DNA from: Oscheius onirici
Lineage: Eukaryota > Nematoda > Chromadorea > Rhabditida > Rhabditidae
NCBI GenBank assembly: GCA_932521025.1
Contig: OW051471.1
Coordinates: forward strand, 11,222,001 to 11,286,000
Direction: 5' to 3'
DNA length: 64,000 bases
Positions 31,947-43,289 of the stretch are shown one piece after another. The notes below the pieces were generated by a model, which made no database searches, was not told the origin of the DNA, and saw only the letters and a program-made list of their open reading frames with translations. Position 1 is the first letter of the stretch. The number at the start of each line of letters is the position of its first letter. The position numbers were made by a program, and so were the translations under genes.

Positions 31947-32728
31947 CGATAGAGAGACAGTGAGTCAACAGATTAGGTACGGAGACGGGTGTTAATCTAG
32001 ATGCCGGACGATCGGTTCACTGGAGAGTAGACTGTCTCCCTGACTACTTGGACTGATATTCTAGATAAAGAACTGAATTTGAGGCTGATGAACTCTTTCC
32101 CTGACTAATAAACTAACTCTGTAACTACTGAAGTGCTTTTTGAACTGGACTGACTCGGTCCTTCTCATCTCTATTGTCCCTACAGCTTTTGACTATCACA
32201 ATGCTTGAAAAGACTGTCGTGATCTGTTAGTCTCTCCTTATGTTTTCCTTCTTTCCCCGCCCTTTCACTCATTCTGGATTACTGTATCCACCGTCACGTA
32301 CATATTTTATTGCTGACGCGCCACATGTTTTCGAGTTGTAGTTGTTGTAGAGCTCGCTCTCGATATCAGTGATCTTGTTCTTTGGTCTATTGACCTAAAT
32401 TATTCTTTCCTTCTTGAATTATTGTTTTATTCGAGTTGAATAAAGCGTAACTGATAAACAGGCGTTTTTATTCTCGAAGCTCTCCTTTTTTCCGAGAAAT
32501 CTTCTTCTCGCGTTCAGTTGTATCGAGCTCTGCTTGGAAATCCACTCCTTCACCGGTAGCCAACCCGGTCGATCATTACTAGACTCACTGCGTTCTCTTT
32601 GGTACTGATCTCCTGACTGTTGAACTGTTCCCCTGGAACTAACTCTGTAACTACTGAGCTGACTCTCTGACGAATAGTAAAAACTCCCTGAGTACTGAAC
32701 CAATTTTTTAAACTCTGGTTTTCAGAAA
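31947..32728. other. Intergenic between divergent genes
   Basis: This holds the receptor promoter on one side and the second LDLa gene start on the other. A TTTTCAG acceptor at 32719-32725 lies four bases before the LDLa ATG. Repeated AACTGACT-like words are present but no gene. Confidence 0.4.
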
Positions 32729-32929
32729 ATGGACGCCCAACACTACAACTCTCCCCGACAGCGCTGCCCAGCCAATTGGTTCTTTTGTAAAGATGCGAAA
32801 AGATGTCTTCAGCCCCAGTTAGTCTGTGACGGAAAGAAAGACTGCCAAGACGGATCGGATGAGTCAAACTTTTGTTACGAACTGAATACGAAAATGCAAA
32901 GATCTGATAAGGACAAGATTGTGTACTAG
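32729..32929 (+). CDS. Single LDLa-domain small protein
   Basis: A 66-residue frame starts at ATG 32729, right after a TTTTCAG (trans-splice or an unseen first exon). It encodes one LDLa domain: CPANWFFCKDAKRCLQPQLV, then CDGKKDCQDGSDESNFC, with the acidic calcium site D-C-x-D-G-S-D-E intact. No signal peptide is visible in this exon, so a missing upstream exon is likely if the protein is secreted like its neighbour at 29.2 kb. Its stop is only 11 bases from the end of the converging CENP-C gene. Confidence 0.6.
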   Translation: MDAQHYNSPRQRCPANWFFCKDAKRCLQPQLVCDGKKDCQDGSDESNFCYELNTKMQRSDKDKIVY

Positions 32930-32940
32930 TCAATGAAGTT

Positions 32941-35900
32941 TCACTTGAATTTGCGTTCTCTGTCGAGGGCCTTGACAGGATCGGTGGTTCTGGTGTGAAC
33001 GTAGCGAGGATCTTTGATGACGACCTTATTTGCACCGACGAGACGTTTGCTTCCTGAAAGAATCAGAAAGATAGAGAGACAGACTAACCTCCTGGGGTGC
33101 TCTTGTACACCGCCTTCTCTCCCAACCAAGATCGAACAGGAGCCATTCTGTTCCTCTTCGATCTACGAAGACCTTCGTCTTCAGGAGACTGAGGACGAAC
33201 TGAAAAAGTTTTGTCATGGAAAAACAGTCATGACTCACTGATTTTCCTCGGCTTCAGAACCATCTGAATTCCATATTCCGTATCATCTTCCACAATTGAA
33301 TTCTCATCTAATGGCTCACGTCTCATGAACTGTTCTCCTGGTGCAGCTGATGCATTTGGAGAGAAGATCGAATCGAATTCGACCGGCTGTTGGCTTCGTC
33401 TGATGACAATTCCTTCGTCTCTCGTAGAGTTCGGCGAGCCAATATCGTCATTCTCATAAGGGTCAGGCAGTTCTCCGAAATCTGTGATTCTTCTGAGGAG
33501 ATCAGCTCTGGCTGGAGTAGGTTCTTGTTCCATTGGAGCTGGCTCTTCTTGTGGCTCATCGTCTTTCTCCTCTCGGATTGAGGCCAGCGTCAAGGGAACC
33601 TCGGATAGAATGTCGACGGTAACACTGGAAAAAAAGACGGTGAAACTGATTATGAGTACCGTAAATATTTGAATAGAGGCACTGCGCCACTATTCGAATA
33701 CAAAAAAATACGCAATTACGTACGCATTTTTTTCGGATTGAAGATGATATTTTCGACTTTCCTAGTATTTTTCCCATACAGATATGGATCCTGGCTACCA
33801 GTAAAAAATTATGAAAAAGTTAAAAAATGTCATCTTCAACACGAAAAAAAATGCGTACGCAATTGCGTATTTTTTGTATTCAAATAGTGGCGCAGCGCCT
33901 CTATTCGAATATTTACGGTATTTCCGTCTCTCTGTATTGAAAAAACTCACGATTGTTCTTGTTTCTCGACCTTCTCGGAGTCCTGAACTGTCTCTAACAG
34001 TTCCACAGTCTTCTCCTCATTCCTCGTCCCATTCAGTCGTCTTTCCAAGAAGTACTTTCTCTTCTCCTCCATCGCAGCCTTGGCCTCTTCATCGTCTCCC
34101 ATGTCTCTGTTCAGCTGCCTCAGTCTCTCCTGCACTGCTAGCTTAGTCTGGGCTCTGGGTCGATAACCACTTCTCAAAGTAGCGTCGACCATGATTTGAC
34201 TGGGATCTGAAAAATGCTTTAGAAAACCAAAGAAAGCGATCTTACCACATTCTATGAAGGTAGAAATACCACTGGAATCTTTAGAACTGTCGTCGAAGCT
34301 CTTGTAATGACGACACTGGCTTCCAATGGCGGCAGCGCCTGGAGACTTCGCAAAGGAAGCGACAGTATGTTGAGCGTAACGAGGTCCACTTAAAACTGCG
34401 GTTGGAGGCTGGACACTGTCAGGAGTCTCGGTTCGAAGGATCTGAAAGTTTGCATTGGTTTGGGACAATACAGTGGCATTATTTTAAAAGATATTTTTCT
34501 ATTACAATACCTAAGGCTGCTAACACAGACTCAATGCTTCTTTGACTCTCATTTTTTAATATCTTTCAGTTACAACGACAGGTCAGCCTGGTTCTTCTCT
34601 TAGCTACCGTCTCCAGTCTTCAGTCATCTGGACCAGTTATCTCTCTTCCCTTGTCCCAGACCATCGCCGACGGCAACACCGAGTTCCACAGTAATGTGCC
34701 GGAAATTCAGAAGATGCTCCAGAGTCTGGATCTCACCTCGATGGCTTGGCAGTCCAAGATCGGAACGGCCCAGAAGAACAAGAGAGTCGGCTACTAGAAC
34801 CCGCAGGTCCATGGGGAAGAAAAGACGCTGAAATAAAAGGCCAAGATCGGAAAACAGATCCAGGACGACCTCAAGAAGATGCATGCCCAGAGTGCGAAGA
34901 CAGTTATCAAGAGGGACCTCCTGGGAGATAAGATGGTCGTTTTTCTCGTCAACGACGTCGTTGAGAATTAGACGAGAATCTTTGGATGTAAATGTACTAG
35001 CAACTGTACTTTGTAGGAACACTTAGCTCTGACTCGGAACCACTTCTTGTCGAGGAAGTAGTCTGTACCAAATTATGCAAAACTGTACCATTTAAATGCC
35101 TTTGTTCAGAACGATCCGCTCGCCTAGGTCAAACTCTGTCTCCGTTCGCTTCTCTAAGCTTGAATAATCACTGGTTTGGAACTGTGAACCCATTCCGGGC
35201 CCCTATAAAAGAGCGACCGCTTCAGTCATTCCTCACATCAACCGACCATGAAGTTCCTTCTTCTCTGCTCTGTTCTTGGCTTCGCCGCCTCTCAAACTAC
35301 TCCCGATCCGAGCACTTCTTGTGGACCAGCCATTGGTGATTGTCAATATGGTACCTTCGAATACGGCGGTGAATGTTATCCAGAACCTGGCAAGACTTGT
35401 TTCTCTCTTCCCGATTGGGTAGGAATAATGCAATTGGACAAGTTCCCTTCTATTTTCAGCCCTGCGGAATCTGCGATGCCAACTTGAGCTGTACTCCGAC
35501 ATCCTATTGCGCTCTTACGTACTACGGACCCCTCTGCTTCCCCAATGTCCTAGGAGGAAGCTGCTTCACTGCCGAGACTCCTGCTCCTGGCACGGTAAGA
35601 GCCCTCTTTAAGCTTAGCAAAAACTTCGTTTAGCCTGAATGTGGACCCTGCGGTGCAGGGGACATCTGTCCCCCTGCTTCTTACTGCTACAGCGGAACAT
35701 GTTATGCTACCTACCCCGATCAAGGATGCCCTAGCATGTAATATCGAGAAGAAGCTTCGACTGTAGTGAGTAGACACACGAAAACGAGGGAAATAAATAT
35801 TTTTCTTTCAAATTGTCCAAACTTTCCGAGTATAAACAGACCGACTCTCGTTTTCATTTTCCAGGTTTGTTCCAGTAAACAAAGTTATAACCCTGATCAA

Positions 35901-37966
35901 ACGCTACAACTTTGCAGAACATTGCGAAGATTGAAAATGCTGGTATCAGTATGAAAAATGACTTTTGTCTTGGTTTTCAAGTTTTGGCTCAGAATCATTT
36001 TTTCATATTGATAAAAGCATTTTCACGGTTCACAATGTTCTGCAAAGTTGTAGAGCTTGATCAGGGCTACAACTTTGCAACTGTAACAAAGCTGAAAGAT
36101 GCAAACAAGAGCCGGAAAATTTAGATTTCCCCTGCCGACCCCCAAAAACTCAAGTTCAGGGGGGGGGGGTAAGATACCGCCCCAAACGTGGTTACTCTAA
36201 CGGCTCAATTGTACCAAGTCAGATAGTTTCAAAGTTCTGACTAGCAGTACTGTGATAAGACCCAAAGAGACATGTACTCGACTACTTTGATAAAGCTCAA
36301 AAAAAACATGTTCAAAAACACACCCTTCCAGATCTCCTAGCACTAGTGTTCCTCTTGGGAGTAGTCTCCAGAATGGTCGAGACATCTGTCTTGGCATCTC
36401 CCAGAGACTGATTGTGATCGGAAGTGGTGTCCTCTCGTACCTTTACAGTCGTTGTAGCCCTTGCTGTAGAAAATTCTAAAAACTGGAACCTAATGGAACA
36501 GTTAAAAACCAACCATTTCTAGCCGGAGTAACAGGAACAAATCTGGGATTCTTGGCTGTTCTAGTCGAGGAATAACCGAAGGAAACACTGGCAGGAGAGG
36601 CAAGTTCTGGGGCAAACTGGACGGATTGTCTTTTCTGAAAAAGTATTCGGTTTAAAAGAACGGAAAACTAAAAAAACTCACGTTATAATTGCTCCTCCTC
36701 CCACCAGAGGCCAGAATTGAAAGCTTGGGTTCCTTGACCACTGAAGCCTTCTCCTCCATTACATTCTTCATACCAACCATAGTTTTCTCTCGCGAAATCA
36801 ATGGTCTTTGACTCAGCGCCTTGTCCAGAGCCTTACTGAGAGTCTCAGTCGGTTTGGGTGGTTTCTGTTCCTTCGGAGGCAAGTCAATTGTTCCGTCATT
36901 GATGGTGAAGGTATTTCCTTCTTTGTGGACAGTGTAAGTGCCGGCGGTTCTGAAAAGAGTCAAAATAAAAAGTATGGGAAAAAATCTCACATTTCGATAT
37001 CCTTCTCCTCGAGGACGAAAGTACCTTTGCCAGGAACAGGAGTGGTGTCAGTAGTTCCATCGGTAATGGTATAGGTTCCGTTGGTGACCGGCTGGACGAC
37101 GGAATTCTGAAAATCTCCGTCTCTCTGCTCTTTTGTCCTCATTTACCTTAATCTTGAAAGCATCCAGCGTGTCTTCCGCCTTGACCGTCTCATCCACTTC
37201 CATCATCTCAACCGTTCTGTTAGTCTCATCAGAAATCACAGTCAGTGGCTGGACGACCACTTGAGGAGCCGTTGAATTGAAAGATACAGCCGAGACGTCG
37301 ATGTGCTTTAACATTCCCAGAGTATTATTTCCTCTCTTCGGCGTAGAACATCCCTGACCCGGCCGTCCCTTTCTTCCTTCAACAACTTCCAGAGAGGCCT
37401 CCTTGCCATTCTCTTCCTCCTCAGAATCCTCGGAGCAACTGGGAAGATACTGGATCTGGGGGTTGAATTTGGGCACGGGCATTGTGAACTGGTTAAAGTC
37501 TCCTCCCATGGCAAGTGTCATTTTTCTAGTGAGAGACCGACGCTTTTTAAGCAGCTCCATACGGTTCTTTCTGCTGGTGGTCGTGTCCACTGAGAGCCAT
37601 GATTCCTGAATTTTTTTTTTGAAAATTGTCATATTTTATAGTAAATTTCGTAAGTTGTTTGATTTTAAGGAAATTTGCCCAAAAATGTTTAAAAAAAATG
37701 GAAAGACTCACCTCCAGGCTGTCCTGAGAAGCATCCTGACTGGCGGCCGTCGTGTCCATGCTCTGATTCGTCACACTCAGACCATATTCGATTCTTCTAG
37801 CTCTCTCCGTCACGAATTTCTGAAAATTTTCTTATTTTCCAGTCAAAAAAAATACAATACTCACCCTTCCGACAGGACAAGGATTCGGTTTCTTCTTCCT
37901 GGCCGCATGACGCTCCAAAATCTCTTCTATCCTCAAACTTTGAAGGCTCAAATCGTCTATTTTCAT
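32941..37966 (-). CDS. hcp-4: Centromere protein C homologue (HCP-4/CENP-C-like)
   Basis: Twelve exons read from 37966 to 32941 join in frame to 795 residues, near the size of nematode HCP-4. Most of the chain is disordered, acidic and Ser/Thr/Pro-rich. At about residues 727-745 it carries GLRRSKRNRMAPVRSWLGEK, the CENP-C motif (R-[RK]-S-x-R-x-x-x-x-P-x-x-x-W), which binds CENP-A nucleosomes at the centromere. A short basic segment follows to the C-terminus, with no room for the cupin dimer domain found in many other CENP-C proteins. Two related segments, NGTYTITDGTTD and FTINDGTIDLPP, lie side by side in adjacent exons. The motif and length support the call; the N-terminal Mis12-binding part could not be verified. 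The 34442-36323 intron contains another gene. Confidence 0.82.
33657..33920. mobile_element. MITE with TACCGTAAA termini, copy 1
   Basis: TACCGTAAATATTTGAATAG at the left and CTATTCGAATATTTACGGTA at the right begin inverted arms of about 75 bp that run into AATACGCAATTACGTACGCA. The centre has no ORF. It occupies most of the CENP-C intron 33625-33950. Confidence 0.85.
34570..34971 (+). pseudogene. Broken secreted-type gene nested in a CENP-C intron
   Basis: After a TTTCAG acceptor a 134-codon frame reads a signal-like VSLVLLLATVSSL, then VPEIQKMLQSLDLTSMAWQS, IQDDLKKMHAQSAKTVIKRD and LLGDKMVVFLVNDVVEN to TAG. It is interrupted by TAG at 34795-34797 and TAA at 34834-34836. Helical, Lys-rich, secreted-looking; family not recognised. 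It lies on the strand opposite to the host gene. Confidence 0.55.
35201..35208 (+). promoter_or_regulatory. TATA box of the nested Cys-rich gene
   Basis: CTATAAAAG lies about 45 bases before the ATG at 35248, a good TATA position for a transcript starting near 35230. Confidence 0.55.
35248..35741 (+). CDS. Cys-rich secreted protein nested in a CENP-C intron
   Basis: Three exons (35248-35418, 35460-35594, 35634-35741), all phase 0, give 137 residues. A signal peptide (MKFLLLCSVLGFAASQ) is followed by about 18 cysteines in repeated short units such as CGPAIGDCQYG, CGICDANLSCTP, CGPCGAGDICPP and CYSGTCYA. The C-G-x-C and S-Y-C units recur at exon starts, suggesting internal duplication. The pattern suggests a compact disulphide-rich extracellular protein; no named family is claimed. 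It lies inside the 1.9 kb intron of the minus-strand CENP-C gene, with its own TATA box, so expression is probably independent. Confidence 0.75.
35863..36135. repeat. Palindromic repeat M4, copy 1
   Basis: Two arms of about 85 bases pair across a short centre. Diagnostic words are CTACAACTTTGCAGAACATT and its complement AATGTTCTGCAAAGTTGTAG, plus TTTTCAAGTTTTGGCTCAGA in the middle. A second copy is at 61288-61556. It lies in the CENP-C intron, after the nested gene. Confidence 0.75.
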
Positions 37967-38605
37967 CTCTAAAACCGTCTTTGTTGTCTTTTGAAGAAAG
38001 AATGAGAACATTTTGTGGAAAATAAAAATAGACCATTCTTTTGCTCCCTAGCTCCAAAAGCAGTCGCTTTTGGCTAGGGAAAAATCGATATTGGGCAGAT
38101 TTTAGCCGAGTTTTCGGTCTAAACGAAATAAACGGGAGAAAACGAGAGAATATGAGTAAAAACAGCTGTTTTGAAGAGATTTCAGCAGCGTCACATTTGA
38201 ATCCTTTCAACTCGCGGCTGGGGCGGCTGATTCGCGGCAGGACCCTGGATCAGAGCTGTGAAAAAGAGGTTCCATTGTTTCGTTTATCTCATCTCATTTT
38301 TGTGAATAATTTTTAGCTTTTTAGTGTAAAAACGAGCCTCTGATATCAGTTTTAACCGAATTTTCATTCTTTCTCTCCGTTTGCTTCAAACTCGACCATT
38401 TTCAGGCTGGTTCTGTTTCAATCTTGGGTCAAATTCGCGATTCATCCTTGATCGTATTTTTTTTCGGGAGACCACAAAAGCAGACAATGTGAAACTGTCA
38501 GGAGAGGTTTTGAGGTAAGAATATGTTCTTCTTTTTTATATCAATAACGGACGTTTTTCAATCAATTCTGTTAGAAAGCTTTCAAACCTTCTTTTTCATT
38601 TTCAG
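37967..38605. other. Upstream region of the CENP-C gene
   Basis: AT-rich, without a supported gene. Near 38395-38465 it contains a TTTTCAGGCTG...TTGATCGT block that recurs at the ends of R1 copies (about 39945, 43155 and 45098), so a truncated R1 end may lie here. Confidence 0.4.
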
Positions 38606-38972
38606 GAGTCGTCGTAGAGCTGCTATCTGTCGAAAAAAATTGGTGGAGCAGCATTCGAGCCTATCGCTATCATCAAAAGATTCTGGACGTTCTGCACATT
38701 CTGGTCACTACTGGGCGTGGGTAGAACGAGGAGGCAAGTGGTCTCACAGCGACGACGCGGTTATCAGGGAGCACGATTCTCTGCCTGACACTTTGGACAA
38801 CATCGTGATGGTCTTCATGGAAAAGGCTCAATCTAACTTGTCTGGGACGTCTTTTTGGAACGCCGTTGCTCTGGCTCCGACAGTCCCTATTTATCCGGGC
38901 ATCAAAGTAAATTTGGGGATTAGACCAAATCATTTTTCAAAGACGAGACAAGCCGACCGAAAACGTGTCTAG
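38606..38972 (+). pseudogene. Fragment of a ubiquitin-specific protease (USP) C-terminal part
   Basis: Behind a TTTTCAG acceptor the frame reads to SGHYWAWVERGGKWSHSDDA and IVMVFMEKA. G-H-Y-x-A-x-V followed by W and D-D is the histidine box of USP deubiquitinases, and the closing hydrophobic strand with F-x-E also fits. The Cys box and the remainder of the catalytic domain are not found upstream, so this is a partial or relocated exon. After the domain it continues for about 45 non-family residues to TAG. Confidence 0.5.
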
Positions 38973-39499
38973 GAGAGACGGCACCGTATTCGCTGGCCGT
39001 CAGACACCTGCTGATGATATTGCGTCTGCTCCAATTGAGGTAGTTTGTGTTTAGATCCTTCAATATTTCATTTTCCAGAGATGAGAGGTATCCACGTTCG
39101 AATGGAGGAGACGAGCAGTGCCTACTGGATGTGACTGCCGCGATTATGATAAAGGTTATTCTCGAATGGAACGAGCCCTGACAAGAATGTGAGAAGAATG
39201 AACTAAACGAGGAATCCTTGAAAACCTGACAAAGGAAAAAAGACCAATTCTTGAACTGACTCACACCAAAATGCCGTTTCCCTCTCGTGTCACCTATATT
39301 TCCCAAAATCTTTTATGAATAAACCTTCAATCATACTGATTCAATTCTTTTTAAGGGCGGAAATCTGAAAGAACTGAAGTCATGTATTGTTGACCAATTC
39401 AGTAAAAAAGCGCACAATGTAACCGAATGAATTTATCTTATGAAAAGAATGCTTTCTGTTAAGGGAAAAAGCCTTGAATAATCTAACAGTTGGTGGAGA

Positions 39500-39650
39500 G
39501 TTTCAGAATCGTAGTGAAGCTAGAAGGCTCTGGAAAGAAGACGAACACGCTTCGTTCTCAGGATTTTCAGAACTTTTGATTTTTCAATGCTAGGAATATC
39601 TTTCAACTGAAAGCTCTATAGTTTTTGAAGAGATATGTTATCTTGTTGCC
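39500..39650 (+). repeat. Segment A, copy 1 (upstream of R1)
   Basis: About 150 bases, also present at 42495-42690 and 46012-46205, always directly before an R1 copy. All three copies could encode RLWKEDEHASFSGFSELL (one substitution in copy 2), so it may be a repeated decayed exon. Confidence 0.7.
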
Positions 39651-40010
39651 TTCCCACATGGGAAAGCTGTTCCAAAATTTCTTTCAACCTCTACATTAGC
39701 AGGGTCGGAAGCATTGTAATACCTCAAACTTGGGTAATTAAACCGATGATTCTGTCTGCTGTAGGAACATAAGGGGAGGAGGGTGACGCGATAGTACGGC
39801 AGAGGCCAGAAGACTTTGGGTCAGAGACGGAGAGGAGTCAGGGGTGCCGCCAAAACAATTTCGAAAGTAGCGTTGCCTACAGGCTCTTTTTCTCTTTCTC
39901 GTTTTGGTTTTTTTTTACTTTTTCTGTGATCCTCTTTAAAAACTACTTTTTACAGACTGATTCAGTTTCATGGGTTAACCGCGATTCATAATTGATCGTG
40001 TTTTTACTGG
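39651..40010 (+). repeat. Dispersed repeat R1, copy c
   Basis: Starts TTGCCTTCCCACATGGGAAA, contains the CAAACTTGGGTAATTAAACC core near 39725, and ends around ATAATTGATCGTGTTTTT. Confidence 0.75.
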
Positions 40011-40343
40011 ACCTTTATCAACAGAGTCAGCGGACAGAGTAAATTTGGGAAAATATTGCTCTTCCTGTCATTCATTTCTTCTGACAGGTCAACTTGATCA
40101 CCGTACGACAAATATTGTAGAAGGAACTGTAAGCTGCTACTTCTACGTATAGTTCGCTTGCGAACCTTCTTTGTATCAACATGAGAAAGACTTGTAGGGA
40201 TCACAGACCATTGATGTGAGTGTTCAAAGTATACTTGTATACGTTTTACCTTAACTTCCACCTTATACTGATGTTAATATTGATCCTTTTAGGGAACCTA
40301 CGTTTCAAGAATTTAAGCCGAAGTGCAACAAAGACGGGCTGAC

Positions 40344-41690
40344 ATGGTAATGATCTTTCAAGGCTTCGCTGCCCTCATGAATTCTGGTATTGTGTCCAAG
40401 AGAATCATTCTACAATCCCTCGACGACCGGTTCAAAACGGTACGTATCCCCCTATATACTATCTAGCTATAAGTTCTTCTTCTCTTTCATCTGTCACTCA
40501 ATTGTTTAGCAACATTTGGCGGCGGACAAAAAAAGAGGAAAACAAAAGGACATCACTGGAATCGACCTGACAATCAGCCACTCTTCCGTGCCTATCGAGC
40601 AATTCCTCCTCGGCAACGCTATCCCATTCGTCCTAAAGACACCATAAGAAGAACTCGACGAACAAGCTGTAATCGCAGCCGCCATGGAATACCTCCCTGT
40701 CTCTTCTGTTTACGAGTATTGTTGTGTACATAAAAATATGCTATATCAGCGTTTTTCTAGCCTCTTTACAGAAAAAGTGGTCAGAAAACAGGCATCGATC
40801 TAGCAAAGCAGAACGATTTGATGATAACCGCATTCACGGTAAAAAAAAAACGTAACTATCATGTTGCCTTCCCAATAGAGGGAAGGCGGTTCCAAAATTT
40901 CTTTCAACCTCTACCAGAGCAGGGTCGGAAGCATTGTAATACCTCAAACTTGGGTAATTAAACCAACGATTCTGCCCGCTCTCTGGCTATCAGAGGCGCT
41001 GAAAGCTGTGATGGTAGGGCAGAGGCCAGAAGACTCTGGGTCAGAGACGGAGAGGGACCTTGTGGTAGACGCCAAAATTGTTTTGAATGGTTGGAGCGCC
41101 ATCAGCAACTTGCTTGTTCTTCATTTCGTATTACTTGTTTTTCGTTTTCATGGCAGTTCTGTGTTAAAGTGATACTTTTCAGGTAATTGAGTCTTATTCC
41201 AGAACCTAGACTCTTACATGATCGTGTTTTTATCTCCAATGGACAACTTGGCAATGGTCAGGCTGGTTTGATATTTTCTTCGGTGAGCTCTTTCTATTTT
41301 TAATACGGTTTTGATATCAGGCTGGCCGAATACCAGCCAGGGCAAATCGGCTTCCTCTGCTTCTACGCACAGCAGCGGAAAGCTATCTTGGCCCAAGACT
41401 TCAGTCAAGGAATCCTTCTTCTGACTGTGGATGCTTAACAAGGATCGTAGATGGAAGTAGTGCTGGTCTTGCCCACAAAACCACTACATGAAGTGACTAA
41501 CTGCATGACCTCCATCTTCCGACTCAGCGTCGCCTGGTCAAGATCCAAGCAAGACATGATAGTCCTGGCGGAGCAGAACAACATCGAGAAGAAAGAAAGA
41601 TCCGAAGCAGCTGTACCGCGTCACTCAGAAGAAAATCTACCCTCCGCTCAGGTTCTAGAGGACAAGAAACACTCCTCCCATGGCTAATGC
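40344..41690 (+). pseudogene. Decayed superfamily 1 helicase (UPF1/NAM7-type), copy 1
   Basis: Part one (40344-40440) reads KRIILQSLDDRF after an AALMNSGIVS block, like the strand after the Walker B/motif III region. It has a GTACGT donor and resumes after TTTAG near 40510 with DLTISHSSVPIEQFLLGNAI. An R1 copy (40861-41235) interrupts it. Part two (about 41330-41690) reads QIGFLCFYAQQRKAI (motif IV region), then TVDA-stop-QGS-stop-MEVVLVLPT (motif V with TAA 41436 and TAG 41448), then FRLSVAWSRSKQDMIV (motif VI, normally R-L-N-V-A-x-(T/S)-R). Motif order fits one helicase C-terminal half; stops and inserted repeat show it is dead. Confidence 0.65.
40861..41235 (+). repeat. Dispersed repeat R1, copy d
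   Basis: Contains the R1 start (CTTCCCAATAGAGGGAAGGC, an inverted pair), the core near 40943, and the GATCGTGTTTTT end. Inserted between two parts of helicase copy 1. Confidence 0.75.
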
Positions 41691-41699
41691 CACCCCAAT

Positions 41700-42490
41700 A
41701 CATACTACGGTAGCATTTACGCCTTTCTTAACCCTCAAAAAGATCTTTCCTTCAAGTACATGTCGGATCTCCACCACTCTCTACTCTCTACAAAAAACCT
41801 CGTAACACTAAATCAAATAAATGCGTCTTTACAAAACTCGGTCATTAATCTTAAAGTTCGGGTCGAATTTTAAGGAAAGGGGAGTAGTCGAAACTGTCCT
41901 TCGATCATTTCTCTAGATTCTAGGGAATATTTTTTGATCTCTCTCGCCATACAATTGACAGGGTTTTAAGCCATCAGCACGGCAATACAGACACCACGAC
42001 AGCTACGTGAAAAGCCGAACAACATTCCCGTAGAGAATGTTAACCCTCAGGAGACACAGACCGATGCGATTCTTCGCGACCATTAGCACTACGGAGGGGG
42101 TTACGTGCCGGTCCAAAACGGTACGTATACCCCTATATCCCGGCCGTGAGACTATGGGTCAGAATAGTCTCATTGTCTAAACGAATATAACTACCGGCAA
42201 AGCAGGAAAAAACAAAAATTTTCATTCACATCGCAGTCGATGATTCATAGGCCCCGAATTTCCTATGTGATCTACTGTTTTCTCTTGACACATATGCGCC
42301 TATATAACATCGCCTCACGGCAATCTTTCACACTTTCACGCCAATGAATATGTTGTTCGATAGTTGACTTTGTTACAAAAATCTGGAGTAGGATCGTAGG
42401 TGTGATTTGCTCCGCCTGGCCAGGTAGGAAAGTAGTCGACAATTTCTTTGTTCTCATACCGACATCCCTTATTCTTTTGCGTTCTGCTGT
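41700..42490. other. Decayed repeat-rich sequence
   Basis: No intact gene. Near 42112-42150 a CCGGTCCAAAACGGTACGTAT stretch matches the end of the first exon and donor of helicase copies 1 and 4, so another shredded copy is present. Confidence 0.4.
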
Positions 42491-42494
42491 CATA

Positions 42495-42690
42495 AGTGTC
42501 GTCGTCTATTTTAAAGGTATAGGCTGGGATACCCTCTACGGAAGTTTCAGAATCGTAGTGAAGCCAGAAGGCTCTGGAAAGAAGACGAATACGCCTCGTT
42601 CTCAGGATTTTCAGAACTTTTGATTTTTCAATGCTAGGAATATCTTTTAACTGAAAGCTCTATTGTTTTTGAGGAGATATATTATATTGT
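42495..42690 (+). repeat. Segment A, copy 2
   Basis: Same sequence as at 46012-46205, including an upstream GGTATAGGCTGGGATACCCT block not seen in copy 1. Confidence 0.7.
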
Positions 42691-43212
42691 TGCCTTCCCA
42701 AAAGAGGGAAGGCGGTTCCAAAATTTCTTTCAACCTCTTCCAAAGAAGGGTCGGAAGCATTGTAATACCTCAAACTTGGGTAATTAAACCAACGATTTGG
42801 CCAGCTGCCGAGACATATTTAGGGCTGGGAGATGCGAGAGTACGGCAGAGACCAGAAGACTCTGGTTCAGAGATAGAGAGGCACTTTTGCTCTGGGCCAA
42901 AATGTTTCTCAGTGGAAAATGGGGCAAACCACGCATTGGTTCTTGTTGAAACATAGTTTCCCACAACCCTTCAGTTCAGTCAGTCTTTCAGAATTATGAA
43001 CTTTATCTAACGAAACCCATTTTCTCTGCATAAATACCTCGAAAAATTACTATACTCCGTCTTGACCCAACGCTCACGACATCTGCCGTACCGTCGCATC
43101 TCTCACTATTTTTCTCTTCTCCAACTATTTGATTCCCCTTTTTTATAGTTGATTTTTCAGGCTGTTTCAGTCTCACTCTTGAGCCGCGATTCATAATTGA
43201 TCGTGTTTTTTT
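42691..43212 (+). repeat. Dispersed repeat R1, copy e (long form)
   Basis: This copy and the one at 44618 include an extra part with TTGAAACATAGTTTCCCACA and a CATTTTCTCTGCA block before the common GATCGTGTTTTT end. Confidence 0.75.
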
Positions 43213-43289
43213 CTGGTAACAAGCAGGAGAAAATCCAGCTCAAAAAAGAGTGAGTAATCGTTTGAATTTGTTTTAATTTTTATTTTCAG

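Noticed and set aside
32550-33035. 161-codon minus-strand frame overlapping the LDLa gene
   Set aside because: It is the antisense of the LDLa exon and its flank, is Ser-rich, and conflicts with the well-supported LDLa and CENP-C models.
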